Assembly: GCA_014218235.1 (NCBI GenBank)
Contig: CM024755.1
Span: 33,190,713 to 33,254,712, forward strand
Length of the DNA stretch: 64,000 nucleotides
Reading direction: 5' to 3'
Source: Colocasia esculenta
Taxonomy: Eukaryota > Streptophyta > Magnoliopsida > Alismatales > Araceae
The notes under the pieces are model-generated. The model saw nothing but the letters and a program-made list of their open reading frames with translations, did not search any database and was not told the DNA's origin. Each line of letters opens with the position of its first letter. Position 1 is the stretch's first letter. A program made the translations under genes and the position numbers. This document shows positions 22,880 through 35,130 of this stretch, one piece after another.

Positions 22880-23585
22880 CATGAAAGTTGCAACATTGTA
22901 GAAAGTCCCCGGTTAAGAGGGAAATGGCATGACTACCTCTGCTGTCTGAAAAATTGCATAGAAGCCCCCGATTTGTGGGAAATCCCATAAAGGCCCCTAG
23001 AAGAGTAGAAAATTGCAGAAATATCTCCGGGATGGGAAAAATTGTAGAAATACCCCAATTTGTGGGGAAAATTATAGAAATATCCCTGAAGGGTTGGAAA
23101 TGGAAGAAAAGTCTCCGAAGGGTGCAAAATTGCAAGGAGGTCCCTCTGTTATCCAAAAATTACGAAAAGACCCCTAAAAGGTGCAAAAACTGGAGAACTA
23201 CCCCGGTTGTGGGGAAAATTGCAAAAATGATCTTGATGTTGTGAAAAATGACAGAAATACTCCGGTTTAGGGGAAAACTACATGTAAACTCTTATAGAGT
23301 TTGAAAATTGTATGGAAGCTCTTGGTGAGTTCAGAAAATGACACGAGGCCCTTGGCAAGCTTTAAAGGCGATAGAGCTCAAAGTGGGAATGCTGTTGGCA
23401 CGACTCGGTGGAGCGGCACCCACGTCACTTCTTTGAAACGGCATGCGCTCTCCTGGGTCGGGTCTGGGTTAATCCCACTTGCTAAAGATGCTCGAAAAAG
23501 TCAACTAATGGCGGAAATGGCCGAGTATGTCAATCAATGGTGGAGACACCTGAGGGAGTCAACAAATGGCCAAAGCACTCAGGAA
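22880..23585. repeat. Degenerate minisatellite (GAAAATTGCAGAAATACCCC type)
   Basis: Loose repeats of 35-45 bp, each with GAAAATTGCA/GAAATGGCA followed by a CCC- or GGG-containing link. Towards the right they change to AATGGC and GTCAA units and contain CACGACTCGGTGGAGCGGCA. The same kinds of unit resume at 51443 after element A, so one array was split. The last five bases before A are CGCCC. Confidence 0.65.
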
Positions 23586-23590
23586 CGCCC

Positions 23591-25281
23591 TGTTGAACCA
23601 AAAAAATAGCAGCATGCAAATCCTAAACCAAGGCTATGGCCACTGGATAAAGGTTTCAGAAATTGGTGTATTCAAGAAAAGGAAATAGAGAAAGGGATGG
23701 ACGGGTCGATGGCCTTCCTTTGGTGTTTTGGACAAAAAGATGAAGAAGGGGGGAGAGATACCTGTAGAAGTCGGTCACCCCTCTCTTCTCAGCCGCTGCT
23801 TGCAGAAGACAGGGAGAGAAGGTTGGGGTCCCTGCTGAGGGTCCCCCTGCCCGCGGCTGCCGCCGCTGCCTCCTCCCTTCGCCTTCGCCGCGCCGCTGCC
23901 TCACGCCGCCGCTCCTGCCTGCATCCAGCGCCGGCGCCGCCGGGCCACCCCGCTCTCCCGCGCCGCGGCTCGTTAAGGCCGCCGCCGCCGGCCTCCTTCG
24001 CCGCCGCCCCTTCGCCGCTGCTGCCGCGCCGCTACCTCCGCCCTTCGCCACCGCCGCTGTCGGTTCTGGCGCCGCCCCTCCCTAGCTGCGTCGCCGTCGG
24101 AGGAAGGAGGAGGAGGGGGCCGCGAAGGTTTCCCCTCTCCCCTCCCCTCTCTTTTCGCAGAGCTAAACCGAAAGGGCCAAAGAAAGAATGCAAGGGGAAA
24201 TTAGACAAAAATGAAAGAAGCAGGGGTTAAACTGCAAAATACGCAACTTAAAATTACGTAAAACCCCCTGGACAAACGCGCAGACCTCCGGGAGGGTGCG
24301 CAAACCTTCCGGCCAGACGTCTTTTGCCCAACCACTATATAAGAAGCCCTGGGGCGCCCCAGGGAGGGGAGCTTTTTCTGAGCCAGAAACCCAGCAAGGC
24401 TTCGGAGAAAAAAAAACTAATGCAAGCAGTCTGGAAAAAGGGTCTGCAAGGCAGCCCTAAGATCATCGTGCAAGGCACGATTCTTTTCTCTCAAGTTTAT
24501 AAAAGGTCTATTGGGCTTTACCTTATTGGGCCTGGCTAGCTTATTGGGCCAGACTTGTATTCCCATACAATCATTGAGATATTGTGTGCTTTTGGGCCGA
24601 CATTTGACAAATTCTCATGTGTGTTTAATGGCCTATTGGCTATTTTTAATCATTCCATCATACGTTATACGAATTATTTCACGTAGTGTCACGTTTTATT
24701 TAAAACACTGCACTACTTAATTTCTTACCCAAATCAACAAGTTTTCGATAAACGTTAACGAAATATTTTCCAAACATTATTATTTATTTTCAATACATAA
24801 AATCATCAAAACAAGTTATGTTCGCATCAATTTTAATCCACCTTAAGTTAAACACCTTTTAAATCAAAAAATAAATGAAAATGTTAACTTAATTCACATA
24901 ATCATAATGTAAAATAAATAAATAACGAAATAGATAAATAAATAAATATAATCCTAAAATACCAAAAAAATGAGAAAAAATTAAAAAATAAATGAAATAA
25001 ATATCATAAAATTCCAAAAAAATAGATTGCTTGTCTGCAACCATGTTCTCTTTCGTGTGTAATCCATTTTATTCAAATGTGAGTTATGTTCTTCATTTCA
25101 AAAGGCTTGTCTGATGGTTAATCAGGGTGTTCAGTCTTTGCACTGATATAATTAACACTAACTGCGGTTAGTGGGGAGGTCAAATGAACTAATAAGACCA
25201 TGTCTATGTAAATAAATAAAACTCAAATAAATCAAATCCAAACTTAATTTAAAATTTTTAAAGTGTTTAAAAATTCTCACA
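23591..25281 (+). repeat. Element A 5' LTR
   Basis: It begins TGTTGAACC and ends TTCTCACA. U3 holds a GC-rich, CGCCG-dominated stretch (23830-24130), then TATATAA at 24336-24342 followed by GGGGCGCCCC. U5 ends with the conserved TGATGGTTAATCA region. Compared with the 3' LTR it has many one-base losses in homopolymers, but keeps about 70 bp near 24960-25035 that the 3' copy lost. Confidence 0.9.
24336..24342 (+). promoter_or_regulatory. LTR promoter TATA box (element A 5' LTR)
   Basis: TATATAA sits just before AGCCCTGGGGCGCCCCAGGG, a palindrome that would lie near the RNA start. The same box is at 29623 and 42167 (B LTRs) and 50515 (A 3' LTR), which supports its function. Confidence 0.6.
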
Positions 25282-25285
25282 AAGA

Positions 25286-25304
25286 TGGCGACTCCGTTGG
25301 GGGA
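25286..25304 (+). promoter_or_regulatory. Primer binding site, element A
   Basis: TGGCGACTCCGTTGGGGGA follows the LTR after four bases. TGGCGACTC-x-TTGGGGAC-type sites are known in Ogre/Tat elements and are usually assigned to tRNA-Arg; that assignment is from knowledge of the group, not tested here. Confidence 0.8.
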
Positions 25305-25389
25305 CCTCCCTTCCCTTCATCTCTCCATCAGACAAACACCAACAACAAGATGCACTCACACTATAATTTTTGTGCAGCATAACTCTGCA

Positions 25390-28152
25390 ATGGTGGCTCA
25401 TACTTTAGGCTGTCGCTCATACTTTAGGCGTGGTCTTCGGCCCACTTGTGGTCCAGGACCATATAAGGAATGGCTACCTCACTACGCCAACCAGGTTTGG
25501 AGCCTTTCCCCTGGTGGTGAAGTCTCCATACTTCTTGGGCGTGATACCGGCTATGCTACCTGCTGCTAAGGCCCATGAAACAAGCAAAACAAAGGAAGAG
25601 CCTCAAGCTCAGGAGGCTAACTTGATGTAGATGTTCACCACTTATGCTATCAACTTCACCAACACTCCAACTACTGGAAAGAACAGAAAGTGCAAGTCTG
25701 GCAAGAAGCCCACAACTCGTGGCATTTCAAGTTCTGAAAATACTGTCCGCATTGGCGAGCTCCGGATCCGCCTGGACGGCAGTGAAACCATGATGATACC
25801 GGAGAGGCATGTGGCTACCATTCCAGTAAGGAACAAATTCGGAATACTGCCTAAAGTGCGGCAGGACAAGCCAAGCTTTAAAGTAAAGATATGAAGAAAA
25901 ATGGAGGAAAGCTGAAACCAAGAACCACAAATTTGACGACATTGGCTTCAAGAAATACAAAGCCAATGCTGGAAATGATGAGATATATAGCCCACCTCGT
26001 GTTGAGCAGGTGTGGGTTACCAAAGAAAAAGCTCAAGAACTCAGAAGGACAAGGGCCCTAGAGTCTCTAATAGGGTAAAGAATGTAAGAATGGTCATGGA
26101 GCAGGACCCAACAAACTGGCAAACCTTCGGGAGAACAAAAGTCCAAGAAGGACAAAGGGAGTCTTTCCAAGAGTCTCGAACTAGAGAATGCACCCCTTCT
26201 TTACCGGTTGATCTGCAAAGAGGATCTAAAAGGAAAGGGGTATATCAGGAAAGAAGACAAGCAAGCCCGGAGACAGGGCAAAATTTCAAGTCTGAAGAAC
26301 ACAAGAGGGACGATGATATCCCTAGAAGATCAGTTTTTCAACGTTTGGGCGCCCCTGTACGCCCTAGGCAGAAGAAGAGAAGAACAATACAAATCACAGA
26401 AGAGGGCATGCGGATATACACATGCTATGCCTCTAACATCAACCTGCCTGCAATAGCTGACCAGGCAGAAACCTCAAATATGAAGCAACATCCCACGATA
26501 TCTAATTGCAGAAGGGAGCAAGCTCGAGCCTGGCTTGACCGGGTAAATGTGAAGGTGGACTTACCACACCAAAATGAAGGAGGCATGGGGGCGGCCGACA
26601 TTGCCACCACATCAAATCACCCTCTGGATCATGGTCGACCTGCTGAAAACCCTAATATCAGGGTACCCTTATTTCCAAATTTAGAAATGATAATGCAAGA
26701 AAATCAGAAGCTAAAAGCCATGTTAGAAAGCCTTATGCAACAATCGGGGATGGCGGCGCCACTGCCACCACAACAATCACCACCAGTACAGCCTCCAGAA
26801 TGGGCACAACAGATATTGCAACCTCAGCAACTTCAACAAGCAAGCCAGCCAGCATTGCCACAACGGCACCAGCCCTGGGAAATTTGCCGCCAAATATTCC
26901 ATGCACAGAACCTCTGGCCGAACAACCAATTGAAAATCCAAATTCAAGCCATGGGGAAACTCAAGAAGTGCATGTCACAAAATAAAGGCATGATGCACCA
27001 CAATTAAATACTTCATTTGAAGGAACAATAGTCTCTCAGAGGGCCATGATTGAACAAATAATTGAAGCAAAGATGGCTGAGCAGAATGAGGGGTCTGCCA
27101 TCTATGACCTGTATAGGGTACCATACCCTGTATACCACCTCTTTAAAAAGCTCCCAGCAGAACACCCAAAGGTCCCAAAATTCTCAAAATTCAATGGGGA
27201 CGGGTCACCTCATGAACATATAGCTCATTATATGAGCATCATGGGAGAATTGGCAACTGAAGAGTCATACCTCTTGAGGTATTTTTCAACATCCCTTACT
27301 GGGCCAGCCTTTTAATGGTATACCCGACTGAAGTCCAACTCAATAGTTGGTTGGGAAGATATGCAAAGAAAGTTCTTTGAACGCTTCCGAGTGACAGAAA
27401 GAAGAGTCACCCTGGCAGAGCTTATATCTCTAAAGCAAAATAAAAATGAGTATGCTCTGGACTTCATCAAAAGATGGCGTGACATGAGCATGAAATGCGA
27501 GCAACCACCGGAACATGAAGATGCGGTGAAACTATGCCAAAGAAGTCTGAAGCCAGAAATCAAGGAAAAGCTCCTAGGGGCCAATATCCAGACATTTGAA
27601 CATCTCAACAGCACAGTGGCAGAGATAGAAATCTTCTTTGCCGAAAATCCCACTTCTTCATATAGAAGGGGTAAATCTCCTAAAGACGAAAACACCGGGT
27701 CACGAGAAGTAAATACCGTGGACTTTTCGGCAGCCCTGAAGAAAGCTGGGGGCAAGGGAGATACCCCCGCCTCTTTAAATTCAAAGAAAGAAGAAAGGAG
27801 ATCAGCCCCCACCCTAGGTGAGAGGCTTAACACCCCTTACTCATTTACTAGGGAGCACACCAGAGAGTTGTTGGACATATGTCTCCAAGAAAATCTCATA
27901 ACACTCCCAGAGCCCAAGCGCCCAGAAGAAGCAGCAATGGTGGACAAGCCCAATTATTGCCCATATCATCGCGTGCTGGGTCACGCTCTAGAAAATTGCT
28001 ATATGTTCAAAAATCAGGCAGAAAAGCTAATTCAAGTAGGAATTATTGACATGGCTGAGCACTTGGTAAATCCACCAAAGCCACATCAACAACCAAAACT
28101 TACGTTCTCTGCCAACGTGATCCATGTTAAGGCTCAGACTAGGTCCCAATGA
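25390..28152 (+). pseudogene. Element A gag polyprotein, broken
   Basis: It parallels the element B gag throughout: the N-terminal extension (RIRLDGSETMMIPERHVAT, RRTRALESL), a glutamine/proline-rich linker after a leucine-heptad stretch (MQENQKLKAMLESLMQQ), the capsid-like core (HPKVPKFSKFNGDGSPHEHI, WEDMQRKFFERFRVTERRVT, FIKRWRDMSMKC) and the C-x2-H-x3-GH-x4-C knuckle (CPYHRVLGHALENC). Several frameshifts lie between 25390 and 27010. A TAA at 27313-27315 replaces the CAA of element B. The last part, 27361-28152, is an open 263-codon frame. It would not yield a full Gag. Confidence 0.85.
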
Positions 28153-28944
28153 AGGCCAAGCACAAATGGCGCAGGTTAGATAGCTAGATGAGCTGTCCAG
28201 AGTCGCTGCATATCACTCCCGAGGGAGGTAATGGAAGGTCCTATACAAGCAACATTCCACCATGAGTAAGAAGAAGCTAGCTGGACCCTGGTGAATACAA
28301 ACAAGAGGCCAGCCCCTTTAAAAAAAAAAAACTCCAAAAGAAAGAACAATATAGAAAATCATACCTCGGTGGCAGCGTCACCCCACCTAAGAAATAGCAA
28401 AAGAAGCAATCCTCAAAGAATTGGCAGTCTTGAGAAGGAAAATAAAAAAAATCAATCAAAAGAAGAATGAGAAGAGGAAGAATCTGCTGTTGAAATAAAT
28501 AAGCCAATGCTTGCAGTGGCAATAAATGAGAAACGATCTCAAACACCAACTAAGGAGGGGACAAAAGGTTTGGTACCTCCCGGAGCTGAACAACTTCCTC
28601 TAGAAAAAAAAATGAGAGCAGGAAATGTGTAACAATGCCGCAATCCTCCCTCCACCACAGTCATGCAAGGGTTTAGCAAAAATGATGCCCCCTTAACAAG
28701 GCAAGAAAAGGCAAAGAAATAGTGGGGGCATCTCCAAAAAGAAAAAGAAAAATCACCGTCAACAAAGAAATAACAACATTAAAGCTCAGCATGCAGTTGG
28801 AGGATCCTGAGCGAAAGTCATTATAGCCGCATAGTCCCATTGTCAAGCTTGGAACTAATGCCATCAGCCAAGTAATAGAAGCTGGCATATCACTGCCATT
28901 AAATCACATACAAACGGCAATCCCTCAGGAGGTCCACACACTGG
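28153..28944 (+). pseudogene. Degenerate gag-pol junction of element A
   Basis: It matches 33471-34257 of element B almost base for base, so the two share the same degraded structure. Reading shows only scraps with many stops; no protease D-S/T-G site and no RT motif is readable. Its continuation after B begins at 43175. Confidence 0.6.
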
Positions 28945-28949
28945 AGCCT

Positions 28950-30618
28950 TGTTGTGCCAGAATTTTACTGTTCTACTCCACAAAAGAAATGGAAAAGGGG
29001 AGAACATATATGTAAAGAAAATGCATAAATAAAAGAAAAGGGAAGGAGAGAAAGGAGAGAGAAGGAGCCGCTTCCTTCTTACCTGCCAGACCGGTAGCAA
29101 CCTCTTCTCTGGTCGGCAGGTGAAGAGAGGTCGTTGCCGGTCCCCTCTTGCTGCTGCGGTCGACCCTCTGCGTGAGGGAGTCACCGCTGGCCCCTTGGTG
29201 GCCCGTGCCGACGCCGCTGGCCTCCTCCCTTCGTGCGCCGCCGGTCTCCCCCGCGGCTGCCTCCCCGAGCGCCGCTGGCCGCCCTGCTCGCCCCGCCGTT
29301 GGCCGCCCTACTCGCCCTGCCGCTGGTTGCCCTGGCTTCGCCGCCTCCGTGCCGCTGCCCTGCCTCCGCCGCCGCCGAGCAAGGGACGAAGGAGAGGAGG
29401 GAGATCGCACCTCTCCCTCCCTGCTCTGTTTCGCACAGAGCCAACCCGGGAAAGGCCAGCCGAAAGATGGAAAGGGAGAAAAGAAAGAAAAAAGGAAACG
29501 GGGGGGGGGGGGCTAAAATGCAAATATGCAATTGGAAAACTGCACAAAACCCCCTGGACAAATGCGCAGACCTCCGGGGAGGGTGCGCAAACCTTCTGGC
29601 CGGGCGTCTTTTGCCCAACCACTATATAAGAAGCCCTGGGGCGCCCCAGGGAGGGAGAGCTTTTTCTGAGCCAGAAAACCCGAGCAAGGCTTCGGAAAAA
29701 AAAAAAAAGACTGCAAGGCAGTCTAGAAAAAGGGTCTGCAAGGCAGCTCTAAAGATCATCGTGCAAGGCACGATTTATTTCTCTCAAGTTTATAAAAAAA
29801 GGGTCTATTGGGCTTACCTATTTTCTTATTGGGCCTGGGACTGCTTATTGGGCCAGACTTGTATTCCCATACAATCAATTGAGATATTGTGTGCTTATTG
29901 GGCCGACATTTGACAAATTCTCATGTGTGATTTAATGGGCCTATTGAGCTATTTTTAATCATTTAATCATGCGTTATACGAATTATTTCACATAGTGTCA
30001 CGTTTATTTAAAACACTGAACTACTTAATTTCTTAACCAAAATCAACCAAGTTTTCGACAAACGTTAACAAGATATTTTCCAAATATTATTATTTAATTT
30101 TCAATAACATAAAATCAACAAACAAGTTATGTTTCACATCAATTTTAATCCACCTTAAGTTAAACACTTTTTAAATCAAATAAATAAATAAAAATGTTAA
30201 TTTAATTCACATAATCATAATGTAAATAAATAAATAGCGAAAATATTTAAATAAATGGAACTAATAATCCTAAAATACCAAAGAAATGAGAAAATGCATT
30301 TAAAAATCAATAAAAAATGAAATAAATATCCGAAAATTCTAAAAAAATAGATTGCATGTTTGCAACCATGTTCTCTCTTGTGTGTAATTCATTTCATTCA
30401 AATGTGAGTTATGTTCTTTCATTTCAAAGGATTTGTCTGATGGTTAATCAAGGGTGTTCAGCATTTTGCGCTGATATAATTAACACTGACTGCGGTTAGT
30501 GGGGGAGGTCAAATGAACTAAATAAGACCATGTCCATATAAATAAATAAAAATCAAATAAATCAAACCCAAAGATAAAAATTTAAAAGATTTTAAAATGT
30601 TAAAAAAAAAATCTCACA
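28950..30618 (+). repeat. Element B 5' LTR
   Basis: It starts TGTTGTGCCAGAATTTTACT and ends ATCTCACA. The first ~550 bp differ from the A LTR, while from GCAAATATGCAA (about 29518) onward the two are closely alike. TATATAA is at 29623-29629. GC-rich frames within U3 (for example 29233-29913) are composition artefacts. Confidence 0.9.
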
Positions 30619-30622
30619 AAGA

Positions 30623-30640
30623 TGGCGACTCCACTGGGGA
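30623..30640 (+). promoter_or_regulatory. Primer binding site, element B
   Basis: TGGCGACTCCACTGGGGA, four bases after the LTR end, with one or two differences from the A and C sites. Confidence 0.8.
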
Positions 30641-30686
30641 CCTCCCTTCCCTTCATCTCTCCATCAGACAATACCCTAACAATAAG

Positions 30687-33470
30687 ATGTACTCACATTC
30701 CAATTTTTATGCAGGTCATAACTCTGCAATGGCGGCTGCAACTCACACTCCACGTGTGGTATTTGACCCACTTGTGGTCCAGGACCACATAAGAAATGGC
30801 TACCTCACAGCACCAACCAGATTTGGAGCCTTTCCCCCAGTGGTGGAGTCTCCATACTTCTTGGGCGTAATACCGGCTGTACTACCAGCCACTTCCAAGG
30901 CCCATGAAGCAAACAAAGCAAAGAAAGAGCCTCAAGCTCAGGAGGTTAATCTGATAGAAATGTTTACAACCTATGCTATCAACTTCACCAACACTCCAAC
31001 TGTTGGAAAGAACAGAAGACGCAAGTCTAGCAAGAAGCCCACAACACGTGGCATTTCAAGTTCTGGCAAGACTGTCCGAGTTGGCGATCTCCGGATCCGC
31101 CTGGACGGTAGTGAAACCCTAATGATACCGGAGCGGCATGTAGCTACCGTACTGGTAAAGAACAATTTCGGCATACTGCCTAAAGTACGGCAGGACAAGC
31201 CAAGTTTCAAAATGAAAGATGTGAAGAAGCAATGGATGAAAGTTGAAACCAAGAATAATCAACATGACAAATTTGGCTTCAAGAAATACAAAGCCAATGT
31301 TGAAAAGAAGGAAATATATAGCCCACCTAGTGTCAGACAGGTGTGGGTCACCAAAGAAGAAGCTCAAGAACTTCGAAGGACAAGGGCCCTAGAGTCTCTA
31401 GTAGGGCGAAGCAATGCAAGAATGGTCATGGAGCAGGACCCAACAAACTGGCAAACCTTCGGGAGAAGAAAAGTCCAAGAAAGACAAAGGGAGTCTTCCC
31501 AAGAGTCTCGAACTAAAGAATGCACCCCTTCTTTACCGGTTGATTTGCAAAGAAGATCTAAAAGGAAAGGGGTATACCAAGAAAGAAGACAAGCAAGCCC
31601 GGAGACAGGGTAAAATTTCAAGTCAGAAGAACACAAGAGGGATGATGATGTCCCTAGAAAATCAGTCTTCCAACGCCTGGGTGCCACTGTACGCCCTAGG
31701 CAGAAGAAAAGAAGAACAGTGCAAATCACTGAAGAAGGCATGCGCATATACACATGCTATGCCTCTAACATCAACCTGCCTGCAATAGCTGACCAGGCAG
31801 AAACCTCAAATATGGAACAGTATCCCACGATATCTAATCGCAGAAGGGAGCAAGCTCGAGCCTGGCTTGACCGGGTAAATGTGGAGGTGGACTTACCACA
31901 CCAAAATGAAGGAGGCATGGGGGCTGTCGACATTGCCACCACATCAAGTCACCCTCTGGATCAGGGTCGACCAGCTGAAAACCCTAATATCAGGGTATTC
32001 TCATCACCAAATCTAGATATGGTAATGCAAGAAAATCGAAAGCTAAAGGCTATGTTGGAAAGCCTTATGCAACAATTGGAAATGGCAGCGCCACTGCCAC
32101 CACTACAGCCTCCGCAACAGGCACAACAGATATTGCAACCTCAGCAACTTCAACAAGCAAGCCAGCCAGCATTGCCCACAACGGCACCAGCCCTGGGAAA
32201 TTTGCCGCCAAATATTCCATGCACAGAACCTCTGGCCGAACAACCAATTGAAAATCCAAATTCATGCCATGAAGAAACTCAAGAGGTGCATGTTACAGAA
32301 CAAAGGCATGATGCTCCGCAATTGAATACTACATTTGAAAGAACAAGGGTCTCTCAGAGGGCCATGATTGAACAAATGATTGAAGCAAAAATAGCTGAGC
32401 AGAATGAGGGGCCTGCCACCTATGACCTATATAGGGTACCATACCCTGTATACCATCTCTTCAAAAAGCTCCCAACAGAACACCCAAAGGTCCCTAAATT
32501 TTCAAAATTCAATGGGGATGGGTCACCTTATGAATATATAGCTCATTACATGAGCAGCATGGCAGAACTGGCAACTGAAGAGTCATACCTTTTAAGGTAC
32601 TTTTCAAACTCACTTACTGGGCCAGCTTTTCAATGGTATTCCCGGTTGAAGCCCGACTCAATAGTTGGTTGGGAAGATATGCAAAGAAAATTCTATGAAC
32701 GCTTCAGAGTGACAGAAAGAAGAGTCACTTTAGCAGAACTTATATCCTTAAAGCAAAACAAAAATGAGTATGCTCTGGATTTCATCAAAAGATGGCGTGA
32801 CATGAGCATGAAATGTGAGCAACCACCAGCACGTGAAGATGCGGTGAAATTATGTCAAAGAAGTCTGAAGCCAGAAATCAAGGAAAAGCTCGTAGGGGCC
32901 AATATTCTGACATTTGAACATCTCAACAACACAGTGGCAGAGATAGAAATCTTCTTTGCCGAAAACCCCACTGCTTTATATGGAAGGGGTAAATCTCCTA
33001 AAGACGAAAACACCAGGTCACGAGAAGTAAATACCGTGGACTTTTCGGCAGCCCTGGGGAAAACTGGGGGCAAGGGAGATACCTCTGCCTCTTCAAATTC
33101 AAAGAAAGAAGAAAGGAGATCTGCCCCCACCCTAAGTGAGAGGCTCAACACTCCTTATTCATTTACCAGGGAGCATACAAGAGAATTGTTGGACATATGT
33201 CTCCAAGAGAATCTCATGACACTCCCAGAGCCCAAGCGTCCAGAAGAAGCAACAATGGTGGACAATCCCAATTATTGCCTATATCATCGCGTGCTGGGTC
33301 ACGCTCTAGAAAATTGCTATCTGTTCAAAAATCGGGCAGAAAAGCTAATTCAAGCAGGAATTATTGACATGGCTGAGCACTTGGTAAATCCACCGAAGTC
33401 ACACCAACAACCAAAACTCACATTCTCTGCTAATGTGATCAATGTTATGACCCAAGCTAGGTCCCAATAG
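30687..33470 (+). CDS. Element B gag polyprotein (one in-frame stop)
   Basis: One frame runs from before the primer site to 33470 with a single TAA at 31611-31613, where A has CAA. The start is probably ATG 30687 or 30729 (MAAATHTP). Parts in order: a ~330-residue N-terminal extension without a known domain (VVFDPLVVQDHIRNGY; RIRLDGSETLMIPERHVAT; VWVTKEEAQELRRTRALESL; KSVFQRLGA); a heptad-type segment MVMQENRKLKAMLESLMQQL; a Q/P-rich linker; the capsid-like core PVYHLFKKLP, FSKFNGDGSPYEY, FQWYSRLKP, RFRVTERRVTLAELISLKQ and FIKRWRDMSMKC; and a C-x2-H-x3-GH-x4-C knuckle (CLYHRVLGHALENC) near the end. Gag packages element RNA. At over 900 codons it is long for a plant Gag because of the N-terminal extension. 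No fused protease or RT follows. Confidence 0.88.
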
Positions 33471-35130
33471 GCCAAGCACAAATGGTGCAAGCTGGATGGC
33501 TAGATGAGCTGTCCAGAGTTGCTGCATATGACTCCCGAGGGAGATAATGGAAGGTGCTATTCAGGCCACATTCCACCATAAGCAAAAAGAAGCAAGTTGG
33601 ACCCTGGAGAATACAAACAAGAGGTCAGCCCCTATGAAGCTCAAAAAAAAAAAAAAAAAAAAGGATTGAACCAGAAAGTCATACCTCGGTGGCGTCGCCC
33701 TACTCAAGGAAATAGCAAAAGAAGTAATTCTCCAAGAATTGGCAGTCTTGGAAAAAAAATTTCAATCAAATCAAATCAAAAGAAGAATGAGAAGAGGAAG
33801 AATCTGCCGTTGAAATAAATAAGTCAATGCCCACAGTGGAAATAAATGAGAAACCATCTCAAACACCAACTAAGGAGGGGATAAAAGGTTTGGTACCCCT
33901 CGAAGCTGAACAACTTCCTCTAGAAAAAATGAATGAGAGCAAGAAATGGGCGATAATGCCGCAATCCTCCCTCCACCACAGCCATGCAAGGGTTTAGCAA
34001 ATGATGCCCCCTTAACAAGACAAACAAAGGCAAAGAAATAATGGGGGCATCTGCAAAAAGAAAAGAAAAAATCACCGTCAACAAAGAAACGACGACATTA
34101 AAGCTCAGCATGCAGTTGGAGGATCCTGAGCGAAGGCCATTATAGACGCATAGGCCCATTGTCAAGCTTGGAACTAATGTCATCAGCCAAATGATAGAAG
34201 CTGGCATACCACTGCCATTGAATCATATACAAATGACAATCCCTCAGGAGGTCCACACACTGGAGCCTCTGAAATTCTTTTTGGCTTACCATGCTGAAGG
34301 TCAGCCAATGGTGTTCTATAAAGGGAAGCATGCACCCAAACAACCTTCAGATGATTTTGGCTAAAAGATGCCACTTTTAAATTGAATGAAATAGTTAAAG
34401 ATCTGAAAGACATGCCAGAGCAAATAAAGGCAATATGTCAAAAACAAAATACTCAAGTTCAAAGTTGAACGAAAGCCAAGCTACATCAAGCAATGTGGTA
34501 CCCCTACCAATGTCAGGGGGCAACTGCCATTCCCCCACAATGACACAAGAGGTCCCGGATGGGAGACACGGGAAGGTCCCACAATTTACTATGTTGTAAA
34601 TATGGTCAACATAAAGCTTCCAATAATTGAAACAAAGATGGATGAGGATCTCTCCACAAATGAAATAAGGGTCGTTCAAAACCCCAAAGAAAATTTAAGG
34701 CTTATCCTTCCGAGAGCAAGAATGGGAGGTATTACCCCTTACATAAGCTGACAAAGAAAGGAGCCCCATTCATATGGGACGACGGATGTTAGAAAGTCCT
34801 TGACAAAATCAATATTTGCTCAATCCTCCTATGCTGGGGGCACCTATCAAGGGCAAGCCTTTAATTGCGGCCACGTGTGCATCACTGGGGGTATTACCAG
34901 CTTTAAAAAAAAAAAGTGAGAAGAAAGAAAAGAAAAAAAAAAAGAAAAGAAGAGAAAAAAAGGGGGCAACGCATGGCGGAGTGCTTAACAACCCATCCAG
35001 TGCCAGAAGACTCCCCTCTGAATACATAATTGATTGATGAGGAGGTGCTCCCTGCTCAAGAAACTTATGAAGCACAAGAAACTCAAGTTGAATATTGACA
35101 ATTATATATATATATATATATATATATTTT
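33471..35130 (+). pseudogene. Element B degraded protease-RT region
   Basis: No open frame of note. 34260-34400 reads LKFFLAYHAEGQPMVFYKGK in a frame soon stopped. 34736-34900 holds the end of reverse transcriptase (LTKKGAPFIWDDGC, then NPPMLGAPIKGKPL), broken by stops and a purine tract at 34905-34960. The RT catalytic YxDD motif is absent. A normal protease plus RT would need about 1.8 kb; here barely 150 codons of it can be read. A has the same layout. Confidence 0.7.

Noticed and set aside
22276..22884. Gly/Pro-rich ORFs on both strands
   Set aside because: They come from the GGAGGTGGG / CCTCCGGT repeats.
29233..29913. 226-codon Arg/Pro/Ala-rich ORF in the B LTR (also 23697-24230, 41606-42268, 49772-50266)
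   Set aside because: These lie in GC-rich U3 sequence, are open in several frames on both strands, and cross the TATA and RNA start region.
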